From Puerhibacterium puerhi (GTDB lineage: Bacteria; Actinomycetota; Actinomycetes; Actinomycetales; Cellulomonadaceae), in assembly GCF_009846865.1 (NCBI RefSeq), contig NZ_WUWN01000006.1, forward strand, positions 80,835 through 144,834: a stretch of 64,000 bases of DNA. The letters are read 5' to 3'. The notes below the pieces were generated by a model. It made no database searches and was not told the origin of the DNA. It worked only from the letters and a program-made list of their open reading frames with translations. Shown one piece after another: positions 34,158 through 42,090 of the stretch. Position 1 is the stretch's first letter. The number at the start of each line of letters is the position of its first letter. The position numbers were made by a program, and so were the translations under genes.

Positions 34158-35309
34158 ATGGAGACCATCACCGCGGACGTCGTCGTCGTGGGGCTCGGCG
34201 CGTTCGGCAGCGCAGCCCTGTGGCGGCTCGCGGAGCGGGGCGTCGACGTCGTCGGCATCGACCGGTTCGACGTCGGGCACGACCTCGGGTCGTCGCACGG
34301 CCTGACCCGGCTGTTCCGGGTGGCCTGCAAGGAGCACCCGGGCCTGGCCCCGATCGCGCGCAGGTCGCTGGAGCTGTGGACGGCGCTGGGGGAGCGGTAC
34401 GGGGAGACGTACGTCGAGCAGGGCGGCTGCCTCAACGTGGGCGCGCCGGGCTCGAGCGCCGTCGCCGGCACCGTCGCGGCCGCGGAGGGCGCCGGCGTGC
34501 CGCTCACGCACCTGGACCACGACCGGTTCGTCGCCGCCTACCCGCAGTACGCGGCGTCGGACCCGACGGCGGTCGCGGCGCTCGACCCGGAGGGCGGCAT
34601 CTGCTTCCCCGAGCGGAACGTGCGGGCCCACGGCCGCGCCGCGGCGGAGGCCGGCGCGCGGATCTACCCGGGGACCCGCGTGACGGAGGTCGAGCTGGTC
34701 GACGGCGGCGTCCGCGTCGTGACGCCGACCGTGACCTTCGAGGCGGCGCAGGCCGTGGTGGCCGCCGGGGCGTGGAACGGCAAGCTGCTGCCCGACCTGC
34801 CGCTGACGCCGCGGCGCACCCCGCTGTACTGGTTCGCGCCCAAGGCGGACGCGACCGAGTCGTTCGACATCGCCGACTTCCCGTCCTTCGTGTACGAGCT
34901 GCCGGACGGCAGCGGGCTGTGGGGCCACGGCAGCGGCGACGGCTTCCACATCAAGATCGGGCTGTGGGAGGGGGCGGGCATGTTCCACGACACCGACCCC
35001 GACGAGCTCGACCGCTACATCCATCCGCACCGCGACATCGACATGCTGGCCGAGGCGGTGGCGGCCGCGTTCCCGCAGATCGACCCCGTGCCGGTCAAGG
35101 TGATCCCCTGCATGATCACCAACTCGCCCGACGAGCAGTTCCTCGTGGGGCGCCCCGGCGGCGACCCGCGGCTCGTGGTCGCCGGCGGCGACAGCGGCCA
35201 CGGGTTCAAGCACGCCGCGGGCATCGGGGAGCTGCTCGCGCAGATCACCGTGGGCGAGACGCCGTACACGGCCGTCGACTTCATGGACCCGGACCGCTTC
35301 CGGGCCTGA
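34158..35309 (+). CDS. solA: N-methyl amino acid oxidase (monomeric sarcosine oxidase / N-methyltryptophan oxidase)
   Basis: A 383-residue flavoenzyme. The N-terminal FAD motif is VVVGLGAFGSAALWRLAERG (about 9-28), and the dimethyl-AMP binding GIDRFDVGHDLGSSHGLTR follows as in MSOX. VIPCMITNSPDEQFLVGR carries the cysteine (about 318) that forms the covalent FAD bond. These enzymes oxidatively demethylate sarcosine or other N-methyl amino acids, giving formaldehyde and H2O2. GGAGGAGAGGA precedes the ATG. No folate-linked or glycine-betaine genes are near, so the exact substrate is open. The end converges with the phytochrome gene 30 bases away. Confidence 0.88.
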   Translation: METITADVVVVGLGAFGSAALWRLAERGVDVVGIDRFDVGHDLGSSHGLTRLFRVACKEHPGLAPIARRSLELWTALGERYGETYVEQGGCLNVGAPGSSAVAGTVAAAEGAGVPLTHLDHDRFVAAYPQYAASDPTAVAALDPEGGICFPERNVRAHGRAAAEAGARIYPGTRVTEVELVDGGVRVVTPTVTFEAAQAVVAAGAWNGKLLPDLPLTPRRTPLYWFAPKADATESFDIADFPSFVYELPDGSGLWGHGSGDGFHIKIGLWEGAGMFHDTDPDELDRYIHPHRDIDMLAEAVAAAFPQIDPVPVKVIPCMITNSPDEQFLVGRPGGDPRLVVAGGDSGHGFKHAAGIGELLAQITVGETPYTAVDFMDPDRFRA

Positions 35310-35339
35310 CCCGGGGTCCGTGAAGGCGCCGCCCGGGGC

Positions 35340-37544
35340 TCAGGGCGTCTGCGGCTCCGCCGTGACCAGCAGCGTGGTCGAGTCGTCGTCGGACTCGATG
35401 CCGGACATCCGCTGCTCGATCACCTCGAGGTCGAGCACCACCTGGGCCGTGGCGCGCAGCTCCTCGAGCCGCCGGGAGATGCGCGTGCCGCGCCGCTCGA
35501 CCAGCCCGTCGGTGTACAGCAGCAGCGACTGGCCGTCGCCGATCGTCAGCTCGCCGTGCTGCAGCGGCCCGCGCAGGTACCCCAGCGGCGGGTTGCGGAC
35601 GACCTCCACCCACCGGGCCTCGCCGTCGTCCACCAGCAGCGGCGGCAGGTGGCCGGCGCTGACGTAGTCGAACGTGCCGGTGCGCGGGTCGAGGACGCCG
35701 GCCAGCAGGGTGGCCATGTCGTCCGGCAGCAGCTGTTTGGCCAGCCGGTCGAGTGCCTCGACGGCGGGCGCGGCGGCGCCGTGGGCGACCATGAGGGAGC
35801 GCAGCCCGTTGCGCAGCTGGTTCATGGACGACGCGGCGGCCATGCCGTGCCCGGCCACGTCACCGATGGCCAGGGCGATGCGCCCGTCCGGCAGGGGGAA
35901 CGCGTCGTACCAGTCGCCGCCCACCCGGCCGCCGTCGGCGGGCCGGTAGCGGGCCTGGAGGTGCCACCCGGCCGGGCGGGGCAGCTCGTCCGGCAGCGAG
36001 GAGCGCTGCAGCGCCAGTGCCGCCCCGATCTCGGGCCGCGTGCGGCGGTAGAGCGCCTCCACGGCCAGGCGGCGCACGGCGACCGCCGACTGGACGTCGT
36101 CGTCGGTCCAGGGCCGGCTGCTGCCGCGCACCAGCTCGCGCCACTGCGCGAACGACCGCCGCGGCCCGATGCGCACCGTGCCGTCGTCCGCGCGGGTCAC
36201 GGTCTTCGAGCGCGGGTCCCCGCCCCAGGTGACCTCGCGGGTCACCTCGCGGCGGAACAGCGCCAGGGCGTCGCCGTCGGGCAGCGGCACGACCAGGGCG
36301 CCGGCGACCTCGCCGAGCCCCTCGGCGAGCGCGGGGTGCTGGGTGGCCAGCGCGTCGGAGATGAAGACGTCGGTCCCCGCGGCCCGGGCGGCGGCGAAGA
36401 CCCGGTCCACCGCGGCAGGCACCGTGCCCACGCTGGTCACGGCGCCGCCGGTGCGCAGCGCGGCGCCGTCGACGTCGAGCAGCCGCAGCAGCTCTGGCCG
36501 CGCGATCGTCGCGCCCACCGGCTCGTCGTCGGCGGGCGTGGCCAGGGTGGTGAGCTCCGCCGAGATCGCCTGCGCCCGCTGCGCCCGGTCGGCCGCCGCG
36601 CGGACCACCATCTGCAGGGACAGGCCCGAGGCGAGGGTCTCGGCGGCGGCGCGGACCTCCAGCGACGGGGTGTGCGCGCCGGAGTAGTGGTGGCAGGCCA
36701 CCATGCCCCACAGGCGGCCCTCGTCGAGCAGCGAGATCGACATCGAGGCACCCACGCCCATGTTCGCCAGGTACTGCAGGTGCACCGGGGAGACCGACCG
36801 CAGGCCGGCGAACGTGAGGTCGGCCGGCTGCCCGGTGCGCGGGTGCAGCACGGGCACCAGCCGCGCCGGGCGCGCCCGCACGTCGGAGATGAGGCGCAGC
36901 CAGCTCTTCTCGTACAGCGCGCGCGCCTGCGGCGGGATGTCCGAGGCCGGGTAGTGCAGTCCGAGCAGCGGCTCCAGGTCGTCGCGCCGCGCCTCGGCGA
37001 CGACCTCGCCGTTGTGCTCGGGGTCGAAGCGGTAAACCATCACGCGGTCGAACCCGGTGAGCTGGCGCACCCCGCGCGCGGCCAGGTCGTACAGCGCCTG
37101 CAGCGACCCGACCGACGACGCCTGCCGCAGCAGGGCGTAGGCGGTGCGGAACGCCTCGCCGGCGTCGGGGGCGTCGGGGGCCAGCGGCTCGAGCTCGACG
37201 ATCACGGTCCCGGCGGCGGTCCGGTGCGCGGTGGCGACCCACGGCCGGTCCTGGATCGTCACGCGGTGGAGGTTGTCGGCGAGCGGCCCCGTCGCGGCGG
37301 CCTCGGCCAGGTGCAGGCGCTCGACGGCCCCGGCGCCCAGCAGCTCCTCGGCGGGGCGGCCGAGAGCGGCCTCGACGTCGGCCCCGAGCAGGTCGGTCAC
37401 GCTGCTGGAGGCCTGGACCACGGCGCCGTCGTCGAGCACGAGCAGCACGCCGCGCGCCTGGATCGCGCCGGGGACGTGGATCGGCTCGGCGGCGCAGGCT
37501 TCCAGGTCGACGTCGTCGTCCGTCACGACCTGCGGGATGTCCAC
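35340..37544 (-). CDS. Bacteriophytochrome with PP2C (SpoIIE-type) phosphatase output
   Basis: A 734-residue red/far-red photoreceptor. Residues ~10-110 are the phytochrome PAS domain with the biliverdin-attaching cysteine at position 17 (DLEACAAEPIHVPGAIQ). The GAF domain (~135-300) has YPASDIPPQARALYEKSWLR and GMVACHHYSGAHTPS, both hallmark chromophore-pocket motifs. The PHY domain (~310-500) has the tongue motif PRRSF. The C-terminal PP2C/SpoIIE domain (~510-730) has VGGDWYDAF, AIGDVAGHGMAAA and DDDSTTLL, covering the metal aspartates. The usual histidine kinase is absent, so light should control a Ser/Thr phosphatase, probably acting on an anti-anti-sigma protein. No such partner or haem oxygenase is adjacent. 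GTG start with GGGAG upstream. Confidence 0.9.
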   Translation of the reverse strand: MDIPQVVTDDDVDLEACAAEPIHVPGAIQARGVLLVLDDGAVVQASSSVTDLLGADVEAALGRPAEELLGAGAVERLHLAEAAATGPLADNLHRVTIQDRPWVATAHRTAAGTVIVELEPLAPDAPDAGEAFRTAYALLRQASSVGSLQALYDLAARGVRQLTGFDRVMVYRFDPEHNGEVVAEARRDDLEPLLGLHYPASDIPPQARALYEKSWLRLISDVRARPARLVPVLHPRTGQPADLTFAGLRSVSPVHLQYLANMGVGASMSISLLDEGRLWGMVACHHYSGAHTPSLEVRAAAETLASGLSLQMVVRAAADRAQRAQAISAELTTLATPADDEPVGATIARPELLRLLDVDGAALRTGGAVTSVGTVPAAVDRVFAAARAAGTDVFISDALATQHPALAEGLGEVAGALVVPLPDGDALALFRREVTREVTWGGDPRSKTVTRADDGTVRIGPRRSFAQWRELVRGSSRPWTDDDVQSAVAVRRLAVEALYRRTRPEIGAALALQRSSLPDELPRPAGWHLQARYRPADGGRVGGDWYDAFPLPDGRIALAIGDVAGHGMAAASSMNQLRNGLRSLMVAHGAAAPAVEALDRLAKQLLPDDMATLLAGVLDPRTGTFDYVSAGHLPPLLVDDGEARWVEVVRNPPLGYLRGPLQHGELTIGDGQSLLLYTDGLVERRGTRISRRLEELRATAQVVLDLEVIEQRMSGIESDDDSTTLLVTAEPQTP

Positions 37545-37687
37545 ACGCGCTCCCGGGCTGGAGGAGGCCGGGCATCGTGCCGGACCGCGGCGACCGTACC
37601 ACGGCGTGTCGGCGCGGTCGCGAGGCGCGGTGGGCGCTCGCGGGCTCCCCGGGCACCCTTCGGACCACCGTCGGGCCCGCCGGTCGG

Positions 37688-38326
37688 TCAGGACGTCGGG
37701 GCCAGGTTCCAGCCCTCGATCGTGCGCAGGCCGTGGCCGTGCCCGAGCAGGCAGATCGCCGCGGTGCCCAGCTCCAGACGGGCGGCCAGGCGCGGGTCCG
37801 CGCCGATCCACGCCGTGGCCAGCACGCGCAGCAGGTGGCCGTGCGCGACGACGAGCACGCTGCCGCCCGCGGCGAGGGTCGGCTCCACCCGCGCCACCAC
37901 GGCGTCGGCGCGCGCCCGGACGTCCTCCAGCAGCTCGCCCGGGCTGCCTCCGGAGCGCTCCGGGTCGGGCGGCAGCACCCGCACCCCGTCGGCGAAGATC
38001 TCGAAGTCGTGCCCGAGCAGCCCCGACAGCTCCTTGGAGGTGCGACCCTCGACGGGGCCGTAGTCCCACTCGGCGAGGTCCGGGTCGACGACGGCGTCGG
38101 GGTGGCCGACGATCTCCGCCGTGCGCCGCGCCCGCCGGCGCGGCGACGTGTAGACGGCGGCGAAGTCGTAGGCGGCGAGCGCGCGCGCCGCCTGCCGGGC
38201 CTGCGCCTCGCCGGCGGCGGTGAGGGGGACGTCGGTCAGGCCGGTGTGCTGCCCGGAGGCGGACCACTCGGTCTCGCCGTGGCGCAGCAGCACCAGCTGC
38301 GGGGCTGCGGCAGGGTCGATGGCCAT
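37688..38326 (-). CDS. Histidine phosphatase superfamily (phosphoglycerate-mutase-like) protein
   Basis: A 212-residue enzyme with the catalytic RHGETEW motif (LVLLRHGETEWSASGQHTGL, about 11-30), the later YTSPRRRARRTAEI arginine block, the acid-bearing EWDYGPVEGR and the second histidine in VVAHGHLLRVLA. This is the acid-phosphatase/phosphoglycerate-mutase branch; small-molecule phosphatase is most likely, but mutase cannot be excluded. ATG 38326 is chosen; GACGAT lies 6 bases before it (leaderless pattern). Open frame upstream to 38446 looks non-coding. Confidence 0.85.
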   Translation of the reverse strand: MAIDPAAAPQLVLLRHGETEWSASGQHTGLTDVPLTAAGEAQARQAARALAAYDFAAVYTSPRRRARRTAEIVGHPDAVVDPDLAEWDYGPVEGRTSKELSGLLGHDFEIFADGVRVLPPDPERSGGSPGELLEDVRARADAVVARVEPTLAAGGSVLVVAHGHLLRVLATAWIGADPRLAARLELGTAAICLLGHGHGLRTIEGWNLAPTS

Positions 38327-38645
38327 GGGCCGATCGTCGCGCAGGTCGGCGCAGCGCGCCTCGGCCGAACTGGGCGAGCGCGGGGTCCGGGGGGCCGGCC
38401 GCGTCGAGGGCCCGGCGTCAGGCCCCGGCGTGAGAGCGCGGCGCACGGATCGTGAGCCTGCGTCTCACGGCCGCGGCTGCCGGGAACGGCGAGATCTCGC
38501 CCCTCTCGTGAGCGGTCTCACACCGCCGCGCGGGGCGCTGCGGTGGTGGCGACACTGGGTATCGCCCCAGAATGGACGCCTCGCCCGCAACGGCGCGGGC
38601 CGGACCGCGTGCACCGCAGCCCGTGCGCAGCTAGGAGGAGGACAC
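38327..38645. promoter_or_regulatory. 319-base divergent intergenic region with several inverted repeats
   Basis: It separates the histidine phosphatase from the 47-residue protein gene. It holds two GTGAG/CTCAC inverted repeats (38452-38468 with a 7-base centre; GTGAGCGGTCTCAC at 38508-38521) and the 12-base palindrome GCGAGATCTCGC (38490-38501). No gene is seen in it. The repeats are candidates for operators of the downstream small gene. Confidence 0.45.
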
Positions 38646-38789
38646 ATGGCCGAGGCCCACGAGAGCACCTACCGCTCGATCGCCAACCCGCGACGCACCA
38701 CGCTCGTCGGGCGCACCGCCGCCGAGGCGGCCGCGCCGATGCGTGACGAGAGCGTCCTGCGGGGCGAGGACGACGCCGTCGAGCGCTGA
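38646..38789 (+). CDS. 47-residue small protein of unknown function
   Basis: A short frame with a very strong ribosome site (AGGAGGAGGA ending a few bases before the ATG). It begins MAEAHESTYRSIANPRRTTL, has an Ala/Glu-rich centre and ends REDESVL-like acidic and basic residues (RDESVLRGEDDAVER). No membrane segment or cysteine. The codon bias and start signal argue that it is real. The upstream region has clustered inverted repeats, so it may be tightly regulated. No family recognised. Confidence 0.68.
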   Translation: MAEAHESTYRSIANPRRTTLVGRTAAEAAAPMRDESVLRGEDDAVER

Positions 38790-38853
38790 CGGCGTGGTCC
38801 CGCGCTGCGCCGCCCGCCGACGGCGGGCCGCGGACGTCGCGCGACCGGACGGT

Positions 38854-38891
38854 CACGAGGCCGCCTCCCGACGCCGGGAGGCGGCCTCGTG
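38854..38891. terminator. Bidirectional terminator hairpin
   Basis: Perfect 17-base arms (38854-38870 and 38875-38891) with a 4-base loop, between the small-protein gene and the convergent DNA glycosylase gene, whose stop is 2 bases beyond. Confidence 0.78.
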
Positions 38892-38893
38892 CG

Positions 38894-39799
38894 TCAGAAC
38901 CGGCGGTGGTCCGGGATCGGCAGCTTGGGCCCGCGGCGCGGGGCCACCGCCCGGCCCTGCAGCGTCAGCAGCCGGACGACCCGGTGGCGGTGCGGCGCGT
39001 ACGGCGCCAGCAGCCGCAGCATCCCGGCGTCGTCGGTGCGCTCGCCGGCCAGCGCCCAGCCGACCGCCGCGGGCAGGTGGAAGTCGCCCACCGAGACCGC
39101 GTCGGCGTCGCCGAACGCCCGCTGCGCGACCTCGGCCGACGTCCACACCCCCACGCCCGGCACCTTCTCGAGCCGCTCGCGCGCCTCGGCGCCGGTCATC
39201 CCGCACGCCTCCTCCAGCCGGGGCGCCACCTGCGCGCACCGCGTCGCGGTCCGGGCCCGGCCCGGGTCCACGCCGGCGCGGTGCCAGTCCCACACGGGCA
39301 CGCGGGCCCACGTGCGGGCGTCGGGCACCACCCGCATGCCGTCCGGGGCCGGGCCGGGGGCGGGCGAGCCGTGCCGGGTCACCAGCCAGCGCCAGGCGCG
39401 GTGCGCCGTGACGGTCTGCACGCGCTGCTCCAGCACCGCGGGCACCAGCGCCTCGAGCACCCGGCCGCTGCGGGCCATCCGCATCCCGGCGGCCCGCCGG
39501 TGGGCGTCGACGAGCTGCTCCGGCGGCGCGAAGCCCGAGGCGTCGTCGTCCTCGCCGAGCAGCGCCGGCACGGCGTCGGCGGCCTCGCGGGCGCCGTCGC
39601 CCCACAGCTGCACCAGCACCTCGTGCGGCCCGGCCGGCACGAACCGCTGCGTCACCGGCCCGGTGCGCAGCAGCGAGGTGCGCCACAGGGAGCCGTCCGC
39701 GGCCCGGTGGAAGGTGGGGTCCGCCGGCCCGTGCCCGAGCGGGGCGAGGGTGAGGGCGACGTCCAGCCGGCGCGGCGAGACGTGGCGGACGGTGAGCAC
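38894..39799 (-). CDS. DNA-3-methyladenine glycosylase II-type (AlkA-like HhH-GPD) protein
   Basis: A 301-residue base-excision repair enzyme. The helix-hairpin-helix is in RLEKVPGVGVWTSAEVAQRA (~215-234) and the catalytic Asp in ADAVSVGDFHLPAAVGWAL, matching the HhH-GPD pattern in which Asp lies ~20 residues after the hairpin. The N-terminal half carries the AlkA-like beta domain. No FeS-cluster cysteines are visible. It removes alkylated bases in relatives. GTG start; separate from other repair genes. Confidence 0.85.
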   Translation of the reverse strand: MLTVRHVSPRRLDVALTLAPLGHGPADPTFHRAADGSLWRTSLLRTGPVTQRFVPAGPHEVLVQLWGDGAREAADAVPALLGEDDDASGFAPPEQLVDAHRRAAGMRMARSGRVLEALVPAVLEQRVQTVTAHRAWRWLVTRHGSPAPGPAPDGMRVVPDARTWARVPVWDWHRAGVDPGRARTATRCAQVAPRLEEACGMTGAEARERLEKVPGVGVWTSAEVAQRAFGDADAVSVGDFHLPAAVGWALAGERTDDAGMLRLLAPYAPHRHRVVRLLTLQGRAVAPRRGPKLPIPDHRRF

Positions 39800-39894
39800 G
39801 GGTCCAGTCGATCACGGATCGGGACGCCGCTGCGCATGCGGCCGGGCGCGGCGGGCCCGACGATGGCCGCGGCGAGGACGACCCGGGAGGCCGC

Positions 39895-40392
39895 ATGAGC
39901 GAGGGTGGGACGCGCCGCGGGGCGCCCGCGGGCCAGGGCGCCGACGTCGACCTCGACCGGCGCACGGTGCTGTCCGGAGTGCTGTTCGGCGCCGGGGTCG
40001 CGGCGTCGATGATCGACCTGTTCGTCTTCCACCTCGGCCTCCAGTGGCACCACTTCTACGACTTGTCGACCACCCGGGTGGCGCTGCTCGCCGACGGCGT
40101 CTTCCACGCCTTCGGCTGGTTCGTCACCGTCGCGGGGCTGTTCCTGCTGGCGGACGTGCGCCGGCGCGCGGCGGTGCGCTGGGCGCGGTGGGTCGGTGCC
40201 GTGGTCGCGGGCGTCGGGCTGTTCCAGCTCCTCGACGGGGTCGTCAGCCACAAGCTGCTGGGCATCCACCAGATCCGCTACGGCGTGGACCTGCTGCTCT
40301 ACGACGTGGTGTGGATCGGGTCGGCCGCCGTGCTGCTGGTGGCCGGGCTGGTCGTGGTGCGCCGCACCCGCCCGGCGCCGGCCGCGGGGTGA
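39895..40392 (+). CDS. DUF2243 membrane protein
   Basis: A 165-residue protein with four helices. VLFGAGVAASMIDLFVFHLG and LQWHHFYDL near residues 28-56 and DGVFHAFGWFVTVAGLFLLA are characteristic of DUF2243, as is LDGVVSHKLLGIHQIRYGVD. Several conserved histidines lie at the membrane face and could bind a metal. GGGAGG precedes the ATG. It overlaps the CtaG gene start by four bases, a frequent pairing, which suggests a part in copper or cytochrome oxidase assembly; this is not proven. Confidence 0.87.
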   Translation: MSEGGTRRGAPAGQGADVDLDRRTVLSGVLFGAGVAASMIDLFVFHLGLQWHHFYDLSTTRVALLADGVFHAFGWFVTVAGLFLLADVRRRAAVRWARWVGAVVAGVGLFQLLDGVVSHKLLGIHQIRYGVDLLLYDVVWIGSAAVLLVAGLVVVRRTRPAPAAG

Positions 40393-41258
40393 CCGTGGCG
40401 GGGCACGGGCCGGGGCACGACCCGGGGGTCCCCGGCGGTCACGACGCCTCGGGCGGGTTCGCGCCGTCGGGCTGGGTGGCGCTCGACGTCGTGGTCGTGC
40501 TCCTGCTCGCGGGCGCGGGGGTCGCGTACGGGGTGGGCGCGGCGCGCGCCCGCGGCCGCGGTCCGTGGCCCTGGCCGCGGACCCTGAGCTGGTACGCCGG
40601 AGCGGCCTGCGTCGGCGCCGCGCTGGTCGGCCCGCTCGCGGCGGCCGCGCGCGGCGCGTTCACCGCGCACATGGCCGGGCACGTGCTGCTCGGCATGCTG
40701 GGGCCGCTGCTGCTCGTGCAGGCAGCGCCGGTGACCGTCGCGCTGCGGGCCCTGCCCGTCGCGGCGGCCCGGCGGCTGACGCGGGCGCTGCGCGCCCGGC
40801 CGGTGCGGGTGCTCACCCATCCCGTGACGGCGGCGGTGCTGGACGGCGGGGGCCTGTGGCTGCTGTACACGACGGCGCTGTACCCCCGGATGCACGCCTC
40901 GGCGCTCGTGCACGCGGCCGTGCACGCCCACGTGCTGCTCGCGGGCTACCTGTTCACCGCCGCGCTCGTGGGGGTCGACCCCGACCCGCACCGCGCGTCC
41001 GTGCGGGTGCGGGCAGCGGTGCTGGTGGCGTTCGTGGCCGCCCACTCCGTCCTGGCGAAGTGGGCCTACGCGCACCCGCCCGCCGGCGTGCCGGGCGGCG
41101 ACGCGCGGCAGGGCGCGCAGCTCATGTACTACGCCGGCGACGTAGTCGACGTCGCCCTGATGGTCCTGCTGCTCGCCGGCTGGTACGCGGCGGCCCGCCC
41201 GCGGACGCCCGCCGTCGTGGCGGGCGCCGCCGGCGCGGCACGGCGCGAGGCGGCCTGA
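40389..41258 (+). CDS. CtaG (caa3-type cytochrome c oxidase assembly) family protein
   Basis: A 289-residue membrane protein with about seven helices. AFTAHMAGHVLLGMLGPLLL (about 88-107) and LYPRMHASALVHAAVHAHVL with AAHSVLAKWAYAHPP supply the conserved histidines of the family, thought to handle copper for oxidase assembly. GDARQGAQLMYYAGDVVDVA closes the domain. The GTG start at 40389 overlaps the DUF2243 stop; GTG 40395 is also possible. No oxidase subunit genes are in the window. Confidence 0.85.
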   Translation: MTVAGHGPGHDPGVPGGHDASGGFAPSGWVALDVVVVLLLAGAGVAYGVGAARARGRGPWPWPRTLSWYAGAACVGAALVGPLAAAARGAFTAHMAGHVLLGMLGPLLLVQAAPVTVALRALPVAAARRLTRALRARPVRVLTHPVTAAVLDGGGLWLLYTTALYPRMHASALVHAAVHAHVLLAGYLFTAALVGVDPDPHRASVRVRAAVLVAFVAAHSVLAKWAYAHPPAGVPGGDARQGAQLMYYAGDVVDVALMVLLLAGWYAAARPRTPAVVAGAAGAARREAA

Positions 41259-41273
41259 GGGCGCCCGGCCGGC

Positions 41274-41879
41274 TCAGTCGAAGAGGGTTCCGAGCTCCCA
41301 CTGCGGCGCGGTCTCGCGCGCGCCGGCGCGCCGCGGCTCGGCGCCGGCCGACGCCGCCACCGGCTCGCCGGTGCGCGTGCGGGCGGGCACGACGTCGGCG
41401 TCCGCGGGCAGGTCGGCGATGAGCACCGAGCCGATCTCGCCGCGGCCCTCGGCCCAGTCGCGGGCGGCCAGGCCGGCGAGCTCGTCGGCGCGCTCGTTGA
41501 ACGGGTTGCCGACGTGGCCGCGCACCCAGCGGAACCGCACGGGGCCCTCGCGGTCGGTGATCGCCCGGTCGATGGCCTGGACGAGCTCGAGGTTCTTCAC
41601 GGGGGAGCCGGACGCCGTGCGCCAGCCCTTGCGGCGCCAGCCCTCGATCCACTCCGACGCGCACCGGATCGCGTACTGCGAGTCGGCCTCGATGAGCAGC
41701 GGTTCGGCACCGGGGTGCGCCTCGACGGCGCGCAGCACGGCGGTCAGCTCGGCGACCTGGTTGGTGCCGGACGCCGCGCCGCCCGAGTCGAAGCGGCCGC
41801 CCTCGTGAGCGACCCACGCCCAGCCGATGGCCCCGCCCGGGTTGCGCAGGCACGAACCGTCGGTGCTCACGATGATCAC
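41274..41879 (-). CDS. rnhA: Ribonuclease HI family protein
   Basis: A 201-residue enzyme that cuts RNA in RNA-DNA hybrids. Active-site acids: Asp7 in STDGSC, Glu in TNQVAELTAVLRAVEAH, Asp in LIEADSQYAIRC and the final Asp in NERADELAGLAA; the basic region GWRRKGWRTASGSPVKNLEL binds substrate as in E. coli RNase HI. The C-terminal ~50 residues beyond the domain are Ala/Arg-rich and unique. GTG start at 41879. It converges with the CtaG gene with only 15 bases between. Confidence 0.9.
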   Translation of the reverse strand: MIIVSTDGSCLRNPGGAIGWAWVAHEGGRFDSGGAASGTNQVAELTAVLRAVEAHPGAEPLLIEADSQYAIRCASEWIEGWRRKGWRTASGSPVKNLELVQAIDRAITDREGPVRFRWVRGHVGNPFNERADELAGLAARDWAEGRGEIGSVLIADLPADADVVPARTRTGEPVAASAGAEPRRAGARETAPQWELGTLFD

Positions 41880-42090
41880 GGGCAGGCATTCTGCCCCGTA
41901 CCGCCGACACAAGCGACCACCTGGGCGCCGACGCGCCGCGCGGCGCCCGAGCACGGGGCGGTCCGCGGGCGTCCTGCGACGTCACCGCCGCCGCCCGCCC
42001 GCCGTCGTGGGACCGCGCCGCCGCCCGCGCAGGTCCGCGGATTGGGACGGGCGAAACCGCCGGGGCCCCGCGCGGCGGGATCATGCGGGC

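Noticed and set aside
39895..41258. Copper-resistance operon
   Set aside because: Only DUF2243 and CtaG are present; no copper ATPase, chaperone or CopC/YcnJ genes adjoin them.
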